NCBI RefSeq assembly: GCF_001665685.1
Contig: NZ_LZTB01000063.1
Location: forward strand, 1 to 64,000
Length of the DNA: 64,000 nt
Reading direction: 5' to 3'
Source: Mycobacterium sp. 852013-50091_SCH5140682
GTDB lineage: Bacteria; Actinomycetota; Actinomycetes; Mycobacteriales; Mycobacteriaceae
The notes beneath the pieces were generated by a model. The model had not been told where the DNA came from and did not search any database. It was given only the letters and a program-made list of their open reading frames with translations. The position numbers and the translations under genes are program-made. Shown here piece by piece: positions 33,556 to 42,071 of this stretch (the stretch's first letter is position 1; every line of letters starts with the position of its first letter).

Positions 33556-34743
33556 ATGACGCTTCCCACCCCAGAGCAGCTGCGTGCCGAGGTCCGCGAC
33601 TGGCTCGCCGCCAACTGGCGCGGCCTGCCGAAATCCAGCGATCCGTGGGTGAGCTCGCCCGAACACATCGCGTGGCTGGAGCGCGTGCTCGACGCAGGTT
33701 ACGCTGCGCCCACCTACCCGACCGAATGGTTCGGCCGGGGCTACCCCAACGCCCTGGCCGCCGTCATCGAGCAGGAGTTCCGGGCCGTCAAAGCTCCGGG
33801 GGCCAGACAGGACAAATACAACATCCCCGCCAACACCGTGCTGGCGTTCGGCAGCGACGAGCTCAAAAGCACTCTGCTGCGCGACTTTCTGACCGAACGC
33901 AGCCGCATGTGCCTGCTTTACAGCGAGCCCGGTGCAGGTTCTGACCTGGCCGGGGTGCGCACCACCGCAGTACGTGACGGCGACCGGTGGGTGGTCAACG
34001 GCCAGAAGGTGTGGACGTCGGGCGCCAAGACCGCCGATTACGGCCTGTTGATCGCCCGCACCGACTGGGACGTGCCCAAGCACAAAGGGTTGAGCTTCTT
34101 CATCGTGCCCATGCGCCAAGCCGGCATCGAGGTGCGGCCGCTGGTGCAGATCACCGGCGAATCCCACTTCAACGAGGTGTTCATCACCGACGCGTCGGTG
34201 CCCGCGACGCATCTGATCGGTGGCGAGGGCAACGGCTGGCGGGTGCTGCAGACCGCGCTGGCCTACGAACGCTCCATCATGGGCGACGGCGCCCGCGCGT
34301 CGCGCAACCGCACCCGCGCCGACGACCTCGTCGAACTGGCCCGTGAGCATCACCGCCTCGACGATCCCGTGATCCGCGACCAACTGGCGACCGTGCTGTC
34401 GCTGCGGGAACTCAACGCGCTCAACAACGCTCGCGCCAAGGCAGCGGCCGCGCAGGGCACCTCGAGCTCGATCATGTCGCTCGGCAAGCTCGCCATGTCA
34501 CACATCCTGCACGCCGAGGCCAAGCTGAAAACCGAGATCATCGGGGCCCAGGCGCTTTTGGCCGGCGCCGACAACCCGGAGGCCGACGACATCAACTTCC
34601 TGACGCTCAACGCCTACTTCACCTCGATCGGCGGCGGCACCGACCAGATCCAGCGCAACATCATCGGCGAACGCGTGCTGGGACTGCCGAAGGAACCCGA
34701 AGTCGACAGGGACATCCCGTTCCGTCAGGCCCGGCGGAGCTGA
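33556..34743 (+). CDS. Acyl-CoA dehydrogenase, large partner
   Basis: A 395-residue flavoprotein dehydrogenase introducing a 2,3-double bond into a CoA thioester. Core motifs: LLYSEPGAGSDLAGVRTTAV, WVVNGQKVWTSGAKTADYGL, ESHFNEVFITDA and GTDQIQRNIIGERVLGLP near the C-terminus. It is followed 5 bp later by a CoA-transferase gene. Together with the 362-residue protein just upstream it probably forms a heterotetramer. The natural acyl group is unknown. Confidence 0.93.
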   Translation: MTLPTPEQLRAEVRDWLAANWRGLPKSSDPWVSSPEHIAWLERVLDAGYAAPTYPTEWFGRGYPNALAAVIEQEFRAVKAPGARQDKYNIPANTVLAFGSDELKSTLLRDFLTERSRMCLLYSEPGAGSDLAGVRTTAVRDGDRWVVNGQKVWTSGAKTADYGLLIARTDWDVPKHKGLSFFIVPMRQAGIEVRPLVQITGESHFNEVFITDASVPATHLIGGEGNGWRVLQTALAYERSIMGDGARASRNRTRADDLVELAREHHRLDDPVIRDQLATVLSLRELNALNNARAKAAAAQGTSSSIMSLGKLAMSHILHAEAKLKTEIIGAQALLAGADNPEADDINFLTLNAYFTSIGGGTDQIQRNIIGERVLGLPKEPEVDRDIPFRQARRS

Positions 34744-34748
34744 GCGCC

Positions 34749-37169
34749 ATGGAATATGACCCGCCACTGTCCGGCGTACGCATCCTCGATTTGTCGACCG
34801 GACCGATGACGGCCGTCGGTCGGCTGCTGGCCGACCTGGGCGCCGCTGTGATTCCGGTCGACCTGCGCGGGGTGACCGAACAGGCCACTGTCGGACCGCA
34901 GGTCGGCGGGGTGTCGCTCGGGACGGCCATCGACCGCCACGGCATGAGCCCGGTCGTCATCGACCCCGCCACACCCGAGGGGCAGCGCCGATGGGCGCAG
35001 CTGCTCACCGACGCCGACATCCTCGTCGAGGACACCCGACCGGGCTCGGCGGCCGAAACGGCGTTGGGTGTGTACCGGATCCACGCCGAGCACCCGGCGT
35101 GCGTCATCCTGTCGCTCAGTGACTTCGGTCGCGACACCGATTTCAGCGGATGGCAAGCGAGCACCCCGGTGCTGCATGCCCTGACCAGTGAGCTGTCGCG
35201 TTCGGGGATCCCGGGGCGAGAACCTCTTGTCCCGCCGGGTGATTGGTTGCCGTACCAGGTGGCGGCCGCGCAGGCCGCGGTGATGGTCCTCAGCGTGTAC
35301 CTGGACCGGTTGCGCACGGGCGAGGGCGATCTCATCGACTTCTCGATTCTCGACGGCGCCATGGCGGCCCTCGACCCGCCGTTCGGCACAGCAGGCACGG
35401 CCTCGGTCGGGGTGCCGATCAGTGCCCAACGCCGGGACTGGAACGCCGAACGCCAGCGCTATCCGATCGTCGCGTGCAAAGACGGTCACGTCCGGATCTG
35501 CCTGCTGGCCAAACGCCAGTGGCGCGGCATGTTCGAATGGATGGGCCGCCCAACCGAATTCGCCGATCCGCGGTTCGACAGCCTGCGGGAGCGGTTCGCC
35601 TCCCCCACGCTGCTCGCGGCCATCGAATCGTTCTGCGCCGACAAGACCCGGGCCGAGCTGGAGGTCGCAGGCCAGCGCCACGGTGTGCCGACCGCGGCGG
35701 TGCTGACCCTCGATGAGGCGCTGGCCACCGAACAGGTCCGAGAGCGCGGCTTCCTGCGCGACACCGAACTCGCCCCCGGAGTGGTGGCCCCGATTCCCAT
35801 GGGTGTCACCGAGATCGACGGCGTGCGGGCCTGCGCGCTCAACGCACCGGCCGACCGTGCCGCACGGCCCGCGTCCGCCCCGGTGCTGTCCGGCAGGCCG
35901 CGGCGCGACGAGGGTCTGCCGCTGGAAGGGCTGCGGGTGCTGGACCTCGGGGTGATCGTCGTCGGCAGCGACACCGGCCGGCTGTTCGGTGACCTGGGCG
36001 CCGACGTCGTCAAGATCGAGAACTCGGCCTACCCGGACGGGCTGCGGGGCAACCTGCAGTACATGACACAGGGCTTCGCGGCCGGGCACCGCAACAAGCG
36101 CTCGATCGGGGTCGACCTGCGCTCGCAGCGCGGCCGCGAGCTGGCGCACCGGCTGGTGGCCCAAGCCGACGTGGTGCTGACGAACTTCAAACCCGGGGTA
36201 GCCGAGACGCTCGGCATGGACCACGCGACGCTGCGCACCGTCAACCCGGGCATCGTGGTGGTCGACAGCTCGGCGTTCGGCCCGACGGGACCGTGGGCGA
36301 AGCGGCTCGGCTACGGGCCCCTCGTGCGCGCGGCGGCCGGCTTCACCGCCGCGTGGGTGTATCCGGACGAACCCGACACCTTCTGCGACACCGTCACCGT
36401 CTACCCCGACCACGTCTGCGCCCGCATCGGCACGCTGGCCGCGCTGGCGCTGCTGCTCCGGCGCGAACGCACCGGCACCGGTGGCTCGGTGAGCGTCGCC
36501 CAGTCCGAGGTCATGCTCAGCCATCTGGGCGCCGACATCGCGGCCGACGTGCTCCAGCAGCGCGGGCACCGGCGTTCCGACCAGCCGCAGCACGATGCGC
36601 CGTGGGGCTTGTTCCCCGCCGCCGGCGCGGACACGTGGGTGGCGGTCACGGTGCGCGACGACGCCGACTGGGCGGCGCTGTGCGCGACCATCGAGCGTCC
36701 CGACCTGCACACCGACCCCGAGCTGGCCGACCGGGCCGGGCGCGACCGGCATCGCGGTCGGGTCGACGACGCGGTGCGGGCGTGGACCACCGGGCGGTGC
36801 CCGAAAGAGGCAATGCAGCGATTGCAGGCCGCCGGTGTCCCGGCAGGTGCCGTGCTGCACGCCGCCGATGTGCCGGAGTGGGACTACTACGTTCAGCGCC
36901 GGGCGTTTCGCGAGGAACTCCATCCACACGGCGCCGAACCGTTCACCATGGAGAATGCGCAGATCCATGCCGCGCGGGTCGCCGATCCCCCGCTCGGCCA
37001 GGCGCCGCTGCTGGGTGAGCAGACCCGCCAGATCGCGGCGGACTTGCTGGGCCTGTCGGATCCGCAGATCGACGACCTCCTCGCCGGAGGCGTACTGGAG
37101 ATCGCCGTGGAGCGAGCACAGCGACGGGGAGATGGCAGCGTTGACGGGCCCGGCAGGTCGGTCTCGTAA
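34749..37169 (+). CDS. Double-length CaiB/BaiF (class III) CoA-transferase
   Basis: An 806-residue protein made of two tandem class III CoA-transferase units, residues about 5-375 and 390-790, where family members normally have one unit of about 400. The second unit is more typical (VLDLGVIVVGSDTGRLFGDL, GADVVKIEN, RNKRSIGVDLRS, VVLTNFKPGVAETLGMDH, DSSAFGPTGPWAKRLGYGPL). The first is more divergent (LDLSTGPMTAVGRLLADLGA). Class III enzymes work as interlocked dimers, so the fusion may form a pseudo-dimer in one chain. It probably activates the substrate of the adjacent dehydrogenases as a CoA ester. Confidence 0.9.
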   Translation: MEYDPPLSGVRILDLSTGPMTAVGRLLADLGAAVIPVDLRGVTEQATVGPQVGGVSLGTAIDRHGMSPVVIDPATPEGQRRWAQLLTDADILVEDTRPGSAAETALGVYRIHAEHPACVILSLSDFGRDTDFSGWQASTPVLHALTSELSRSGIPGREPLVPPGDWLPYQVAAAQAAVMVLSVYLDRLRTGEGDLIDFSILDGAMAALDPPFGTAGTASVGVPISAQRRDWNAERQRYPIVACKDGHVRICLLAKRQWRGMFEWMGRPTEFADPRFDSLRERFASPTLLAAIESFCADKTRAELEVAGQRHGVPTAAVLTLDEALATEQVRERGFLRDTELAPGVVAPIPMGVTEIDGVRACALNAPADRAARPASAPVLSGRPRRDEGLPLEGLRVLDLGVIVVGSDTGRLFGDLGADVVKIENSAYPDGLRGNLQYMTQGFAAGHRNKRSIGVDLRSQRGRELAHRLVAQADVVLTNFKPGVAETLGMDHATLRTVNPGIVVVDSSAFGPTGPWAKRLGYGPLVRAAAGFTAAWVYPDEPDTFCDTVTVYPDHVCARIGTLAALALLLRRERTGTGGSVSVAQSEVMLSHLGADIAADVLQQRGHRRSDQPQHDAPWGLFPAAGADTWVAVTVRDDADWAALCATIERPDLHTDPELADRAGRDRHRGRVDDAVRAWTTGRCPKEAMQRLQAAGVPAGAVLHAADVPEWDYYVQRRAFREELHPHGAEPFTMENAQIHAARVADPPLGQAPLLGEQTRQIAADLLGLSDPQIDDLLAGGVLEIAVERAQRRGDGSVDGPGRSVS

Positions 37170-37214
37170 GATTCGGGGCATCACAGCACCAACGGATCGG
37201 CGGGCGTAGCGGCG

Positions 37215-38147
37215 ATGGAGATCGACTTCACCCGCCTGCGGTACTTCGTCGCGGTTGCCGAGGAACTGCATTTCAAACGCGCCGCCGACCGGCTGATGAT
37301 CACCCCGCCGCCGCTGAGCAAGCAGATCAAACTGCTGGAGAAGGAACTCGGCGGCGACCTGTTCGAGCGCACCTACCACGAGGTGCGGCTGACGACGCTT
37401 GGCGCGCAACTGCTGGGCCCAGCCCGCGACATCCTGCGCCAGGTCGACGAACTCAAGGACACAGTCGAACGAATCACCAAGGGCACCACGCCTATTCGCG
37501 TTGGAGCCACCGCGTATGCCCCGTCGGACTTCCTCGCGCAGGTGGAGGCCGCGGTCGCCCGGCAGCCCGAACCGACCGAGTTCAGCGTCCCGGGATCGGC
37601 CGCGGAGGTGACCGCGAAACTGGTATCCGGGCACATCGACCTCGGGCTGATCCATCTGCCGTCGGCTGACCGGCGGCTGCGGCACAAGATCGTCGCCACC
37701 TACCAGGGGGCCGTAGCGGTACGTTTCGACGACCCCCTGGCCGGACAAGAGATGATCGGCATCGAGGCGTTGCGCGACCGTGACGTGGTGATCGACTTCG
37801 CCCGGCCGAACCCGGTCGTGCTCGCCGGGCTGACCCGTCGGCTCAACGCCCGCGGCGTCACCCGCATCGTGCGCACCACGAGTCAACTCGGCGGGGAACT
37901 GGAGATGGCCACCCAGGTGTTCAACCGGCACCTGGTCGCCGTGGTCAGCTACGCTCCCGCGTCGGCGATCGGCAGGATATTCTCACCGCCGGAGTTCGAC
38001 CTCATCCCCATCGACGAAAGCACCTGGCCGCCAGCAGAAATCGCGCTGGCCTGGGTGCCCGACCGGGTCCGGCATCCCGCACAGATCGAATCCCTGGTGG
38101 ATCGGATCGCCGCAGCAGTGGCACCGGTGCGCCACGGCTTGGGATAA
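37215..38147 (+). CDS. LysR-type transcriptional regulator
   Basis: A 310-residue LysR protein with N-terminal helix-turn-helix (MEIDFTRLRYFVAVAEELHF, PPLSKQIKLLEKELGGDLFE) and effector-binding domain. It follows the CoA-transferase gene by 45 bp on the same strand. It is the likely regulator of the DUF35/thiolase, acyl-CoA dehydrogenase and CoA-transferase genes. Effector unknown. It has low similarity to the two other LysR proteins in the window apart from the DNA-binding region. Confidence 0.9.
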   Translation: MEIDFTRLRYFVAVAEELHFKRAADRLMITPPPLSKQIKLLEKELGGDLFERTYHEVRLTTLGAQLLGPARDILRQVDELKDTVERITKGTTPIRVGATAYAPSDFLAQVEAAVARQPEPTEFSVPGSAAEVTAKLVSGHIDLGLIHLPSADRRLRHKIVATYQGAVAVRFDDPLAGQEMIGIEALRDRDVVIDFARPNPVVLAGLTRRLNARGVTRIVRTTSQLGGELEMATQVFNRHLVAVVSYAPASAIGRIFSPPEFDLIPIDESTWPPAEIALAWVPDRVRHPAQIESLVDRIAAAVAPVRHGLG

Positions 38148-38154
38148 TCGGCCG

Positions 38155-38532
38155 ATGCAACAGGCATGCCCGTGCGGATCCGGTGAGGAGTACGGGCCAT
38201 GCTGCGGCGCGCTGCACCACGGCGAACGCAGGGCCGCCACGGCGCTGGCACTGATGCGATCCCGCTTCAGCGCATTCGCCCTGAACGACGCCGACTATCT
38301 GATGGCCACCTGGCATCCCGAGACCCGGCCGAAGCGATTGGACCTCGACGACGGCATCGTGTGGCGCAGGCTGCAGATCGTCGACACCGACGCGGGCGGC
38401 ACCGACGACGAGACCGGCGTGGTGGAATTCCGCGCCCAGTACGAACACGACGGTAAGCGACATATCCTGCACGAGCGCAGCCGGTTCGACCGGGACCGCA
38501 GCGGAGCATGGCGTTACATCGATGGCAAGTAA
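38155..38532 (+). CDS. YchJ-family SEC-C motif protein
   Basis: A 125-residue protein of the YchJ/UPF0225 family. The N-terminal metal-binding SEC-C motif is CPCGSGEEYGPCCG. An NTF2-like domain follows (RSRFSAFALNDADYLMATWH, EFRAQYEHDGKRHILHERSR). Its function is not established. It starts 7 bp after the LysR gene and ends 26 bp before the alcohol dehydrogenase start. Confidence 0.92.
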   Translation: MQQACPCGSGEEYGPCCGALHHGERRAATALALMRSRFSAFALNDADYLMATWHPETRPKRLDLDDGIVWRRLQIVDTDAGGTDDETGVVEFRAQYEHDGKRHILHERSRFDRDRSGAWRYIDGK

Positions 38533-38558
38533 TCGAACAAGTAAGGGAGACAACGATC

Positions 38559-39575
38559 ATGCGCGGAGCGGTCATGTACGGCAAGGGCGACGTCCGGCTG
38601 GAGCAACTGCCTGAACCGACGATCGTCGAACCCACGGACGCGATCGTGCGCAACGCCGCCTCCTGCGTGTGCGGGTCGGACCTGTGGAACTATCGCGGCA
38701 TCAACGAGACCCCGAAGCCAAGGCCCTTCGGCCATGAGTACTGCGGGGTCGTCGAGGCCGTCGGTGACGCTGTCACGACCGTCAAACCCGGCGACTTCGT
38801 GATCGGCTCGTTCTTCTCCTCCGACGGCACCTGCCCCAACTGCCGCAATGGTTTTCAGACCTACTGCCTGAACGCGAAACCGATGATCGGCTGTCAGGCC
38901 GAGGCGGTGCGAGTGCCGTGGGCCGACGGCAGCCTCGTTGCCACCCCCGAGCAGCCGTCGGCCGACCTGATCCCCAGCCTGCTGGCGTCCTCCGACGTGA
39001 TGGGCACCGGCTGGTTCGCCGCCGACGCCGCGCGGGTCGCGCCTGGCATGACCGTGGCAGTCGTCGGTGACGGCGCGGTCGGGTTGTGCGGGGTCATCGC
39101 GGCTAGGCAGCTGGGCGCGGAACGGGTGATCGCCATGAGCCGGCACGCACCGCGTCAACAGCTGGCCCTCGCGTTCGGCGCGACCGACATCGTCGAGGAA
39201 CGCGGTGAGGAGGGCGTGGCCAAGATCAAGGACATGACCGACGGTGTCGGGGCCGACGCCGTGCTGGAATGCGTCGGGACCGCCGACGCCATGGATCAGG
39301 CGATCGCGTCGGCCCGCCCGGGGGCCACCGTCGGCTTCGTCGGCGTGCCGCACGGGGTCACCATCGACGGCACCAAGCTGTTCCGCACGCAGGTCGGCGT
39401 CAACGGCGGCCTGGCCCCGGTGCGCCGGTTCCTGCCGCACCTGATCGACCTGGTGTTCGACGGGACCATCGACCCGGGCCGGGTGTTCGACACCGTGATG
39501 CCGCTCGACGACGTCGCCGAGGCCTATCGCGCCATGGACGAACGCCGCGCCATCAAGGTGCTGCTCCAGCCCTGA
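38559..39575 (+). CDS. Zinc-dependent alcohol dehydrogenase (MDR family)
   Basis: A 338-residue medium-chain dehydrogenase. Catalytic zinc site: CVCGSDLWNYRG and GHEYCGVVE. Structural-zinc lobe: CPNCRNGFQTYC, which has three rather than the usual four Cys. Rossmann motif: GDGAVGLCGVIAARQLGAER. Start at the ATG at 38559 (MRGAVMYGKG) because AAGGGAG precedes it. Substrate unknown. It ends exactly where the convergent pnkp gene ends, with no gap. Confidence 0.92.
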   Translation: MRGAVMYGKGDVRLEQLPEPTIVEPTDAIVRNAASCVCGSDLWNYRGINETPKPRPFGHEYCGVVEAVGDAVTTVKPGDFVIGSFFSSDGTCPNCRNGFQTYCLNAKPMIGCQAEAVRVPWADGSLVATPEQPSADLIPSLLASSDVMGTGWFAADAARVAPGMTVAVVGDGAVGLCGVIAARQLGAERVIAMSRHAPRQQLALAFGATDIVEERGEEGVAKIKDMTDGVGADAVLECVGTADAMDQAIASARPGATVGFVGVPHGVTIDGTKLFRTQVGVNGGLAPVRRFLPHLIDLVFDGTIDPGRVFDTVMPLDDVAEAYRAMDERRAIKVLLQP

Positions 39576-42071
39576 TCACAGCCTGGGGTCGACCGGGTCG
39601 GACTCCAGCGCCAGCACCGCGAAGACGCATTCGTGGATGCGCCACAACGGTTCTCGCGCCGCAACGCGGTCCAGTCCCTCGATGCCGACGGCGTACTCCC
39701 GCAATGCCAGCGACCGTTTGCGGTTCAGGTTGCGCTCCCGCAGCCGCGTGAGGTGCCTGTCCTCGGTGTAGTCGGGGCCGTAGATGATGCGCAGGTACTC
39801 CCGCCCGCGCACCTTGATCCCGGGTTGCACCAGTCCTTTTCCGGCTCTCACCAGGTTTGCCGCCGGTTTGACCACCATGCCTTCCGCACCCGACCCGGTG
39901 AGTTCCTCCCACCACCGGACCGCCTGCGCCACCGAGGCGTCGTCACCGGTGTCCACGGTCAGCCGCCGCGTGGTGACGAACAGGTCCGGATCGGCTGCGA
40001 CCAGCCGGTCGGCCAGCGCCAGGTGCCAGTCGTGCGGACGCCTCGCGAACGACTGGCCTTCGGCGGCCAGCAGCGCGAACGGTGCGACCGTGACTCCGGT
40101 CAGGCCACTGGTGGGCCGGCAGTAGCGGCGGTAGGCCGCACGGTAGCCGTCGGTGTTGGCGGCGCGTGACCTGGTGCGCGCCAACAGTTCTGCCACGTCG
40201 ACTCCCCGGTCGGCAGCCGCCGCGAGCCCCTGGCCTGCCGCTGCCAGCACTGCGTCGGCGGCCGCTCCGACCGGGGCGTACTGCCCGGTGACCAGGCCTG
40301 CAGCCTTGGCGGTCCACGGCATGATCTCGGTGTCCAACAGCAGCCAGTCGGTGTCGAGCTCATCGAACAGCGGGGTGGCCGCGGCCCGGACCCGGTCCAG
40401 GAACGCCTCGGTGAGGCCGGTGTCGAAGAACGCCCGCCCGGTGCGGGTGTGAACCACGCCGGGACCGTCGACGCCGAAACGCACCTTGCCGGAGGCCCGG
40501 CACACCAGCACGACGGCGCGCGAGCCCATGTGCTTCTCCTGGCACATCACCTGCTCGACACCGGCGTTGCGGTAGGCGCGCAGCGCCTCGTCGGGGTGCT
40601 CGAGCAGACCGTCGCGGGAGCTGGTGTCCGGCGGGCTCATGGTGGGCGGCAGGTAGAGCAACCAGCGCGGGTCGACGGCGAAGCGACTCATCACCTCCAG
40701 CGCGGCCGCCGACTGTTCGGGATGCACGGTGATGCGCCCCAGCTGGCCCGTCTCGATCACCCGCCGCCCGGTCACGTCGGCCAGGGTCAGGACGGCGGCC
40801 TCGGTGATGGCGGGCTGCAACGGCTTCACCGGTTCGTACCAGGTGCGCTGGGCCGCAACGGAAACCACCTCGCGTTCCGGGTAGCGCAGCGCGCTGAGCC
40901 GGCCGCCGAACACGCACCCGGTGTCCAGACAGATGGTGTTGTTGACCCATTCGGCGACCGGCGTCGGGGTGTGTCCGTACACGACGGTCGCCGAGCCGCG
41001 ATAGTCGTCGGCCCACGGATAACGCACGGGCAGGCCGTATTCGTCGGTCTCGCCGGTGGTGTCGCCGTACAGCGCGAAGCTGCGCACCGCCCCGGAGGCC
41101 CGGCCGTGATAGTGCGCAGGCAGCCCCGCATGGGCGACCACCAGCTTGCCGCCGTCGAGCACGTAGTGGGCCACCAGGCGATCGCAGAACTCCCGCACCC
41201 TGTCCCGGAATTCGTCCGGTTGCGCGGCGAGCTGCTCCAGGGTCTCGGCAAGGCCGTGGCTCACCGTGACCTTGCGTCCACGCAATGCGCGCAGCAGCTT
41301 CTGTTCGTGATTGCCACACACCGCCAACGCATTTCCGGCATCGACCATGTCCATCACCAGGGCCAGCACTCCCGGGGTGTCGGGACCGCGATCCACGAGA
41401 TCTCCGACGAACACCGCGCGCCGGCCGTCGGGATGGCGGGCCCCGCCGGGCCCGACGACGTAACCGAGCGTCGTGAGCAGCTCGGCAAGTTCCTCGCGGC
41501 AGCCGTGCACGTCACCGATGATGTCGAACGGCCCTGTCTCGCTGCGTTTGTCGTTGAGCAGCGGCTCGATGGTGATCTCGGCGGACTCCACCGCATCGAC
41601 CGAGGACAGCACGTGCACGCGCCGGAAGCCTTCTTTTTCGAGGTTGCGCAGGCTGCGGCGCAGTTCGTCGCGCTGACGGCGCACCACCGCGTCGCCGAAG
41701 CTGCGGTCGGTGCGGGCCCGCGTCCGGTCGATACAGACCGACTCCGGTACGTCGAGCACGATCGCCACCGGTAGCACGTGGTGCGCGCGGGCCAGGTCGA
41801 TGAGCGCCTTGCGCGGACTGCGCTGGGTGTTGGTGGCATCGACGACCGTCACCCGGCCCGCCTGCAGCCGCTTGCCTGCCACGTAGTGCAGCGCGTCGAA
41901 GGCCGCCGTCGATGCCGACTGGTCGTTCTCGTCGTCACACACCAAACCGCGGAAGGTGTCGCTGGACAGCACCTGGGTGGGCCGGAAGTGCTTGGCGGCG
42001 AACGTTGATTTGCCGGATCCGGACGCACCGACCAGCACCACCAGCGACATGTCGGGGATCGCGAGCCTCAT
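39576..42071 (-). CDS. pnkp: RNA-repair polynucleotide kinase-phosphatase-ligase Pnkp
   Basis: An 831-residue three-domain RNA end-healing enzyme. Residues 1-170: P-loop 5'-kinase (GASGSGKS, 15-22). Residues about 180-410: binuclear metallophosphatase (GDVHG 186-190, GDLVDRG 223-229, GNHE 253-256, VVYGHTPTP) that removes 2',3'-cyclic phosphate. Residues about 470-831: ligase-like adenylyltransferase with the nucleotidyl Lys513 in QEKHMGSRAV and LLLDTEIMPW. Such proteins work as a complex with the Hen1 methyltransferase, whose gene is immediately upstream and overlaps by 4 bp (ATGA). Start at ATG 42071. Confidence 0.95.
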   Translation of the reverse strand: MRLAIPDMSLVVLVGASGSGKSTFAAKHFRPTQVLSSDTFRGLVCDDENDQSASTAAFDALHYVAGKRLQAGRVTVVDATNTQRSPRKALIDLARAHHVLPVAIVLDVPESVCIDRTRARTDRSFGDAVVRRQRDELRRSLRNLEKEGFRRVHVLSSVDAVESAEITIEPLLNDKRSETGPFDIIGDVHGCREELAELLTTLGYVVGPGGARHPDGRRAVFVGDLVDRGPDTPGVLALVMDMVDAGNALAVCGNHEQKLLRALRGRKVTVSHGLAETLEQLAAQPDEFRDRVREFCDRLVAHYVLDGGKLVVAHAGLPAHYHGRASGAVRSFALYGDTTGETDEYGLPVRYPWADDYRGSATVVYGHTPTPVAEWVNNTICLDTGCVFGGRLSALRYPEREVVSVAAQRTWYEPVKPLQPAITEAAVLTLADVTGRRVIETGQLGRITVHPEQSAAALEVMSRFAVDPRWLLYLPPTMSPPDTSSRDGLLEHPDEALRAYRNAGVEQVMCQEKHMGSRAVVLVCRASGKVRFGVDGPGVVHTRTGRAFFDTGLTEAFLDRVRAAATPLFDELDTDWLLLDTEIMPWTAKAAGLVTGQYAPVGAAADAVLAAAGQGLAAAADRGVDVAELLARTRSRAANTDGYRAAYRRYCRPTSGLTGVTVAPFALLAAEGQSFARRPHDWHLALADRLVAADPDLFVTTRRLTVDTGDDASVAQAVRWWEELTGSGAEGMVVKPAANLVRAGKGLVQPGIKVRGREYLRIIYGPDYTEDRHLTRLRERNLNRKRSLALREYAVGIEGLDRVAAREPLWRIHECVFAVLALESDPVDPRL

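Noticed and set aside
34725..37931. 1068-residue minus-strand open frame
   Set aside because: No recognisable domain and low-complexity composition; it is the shadow of the CoA-transferase and LysR genes.
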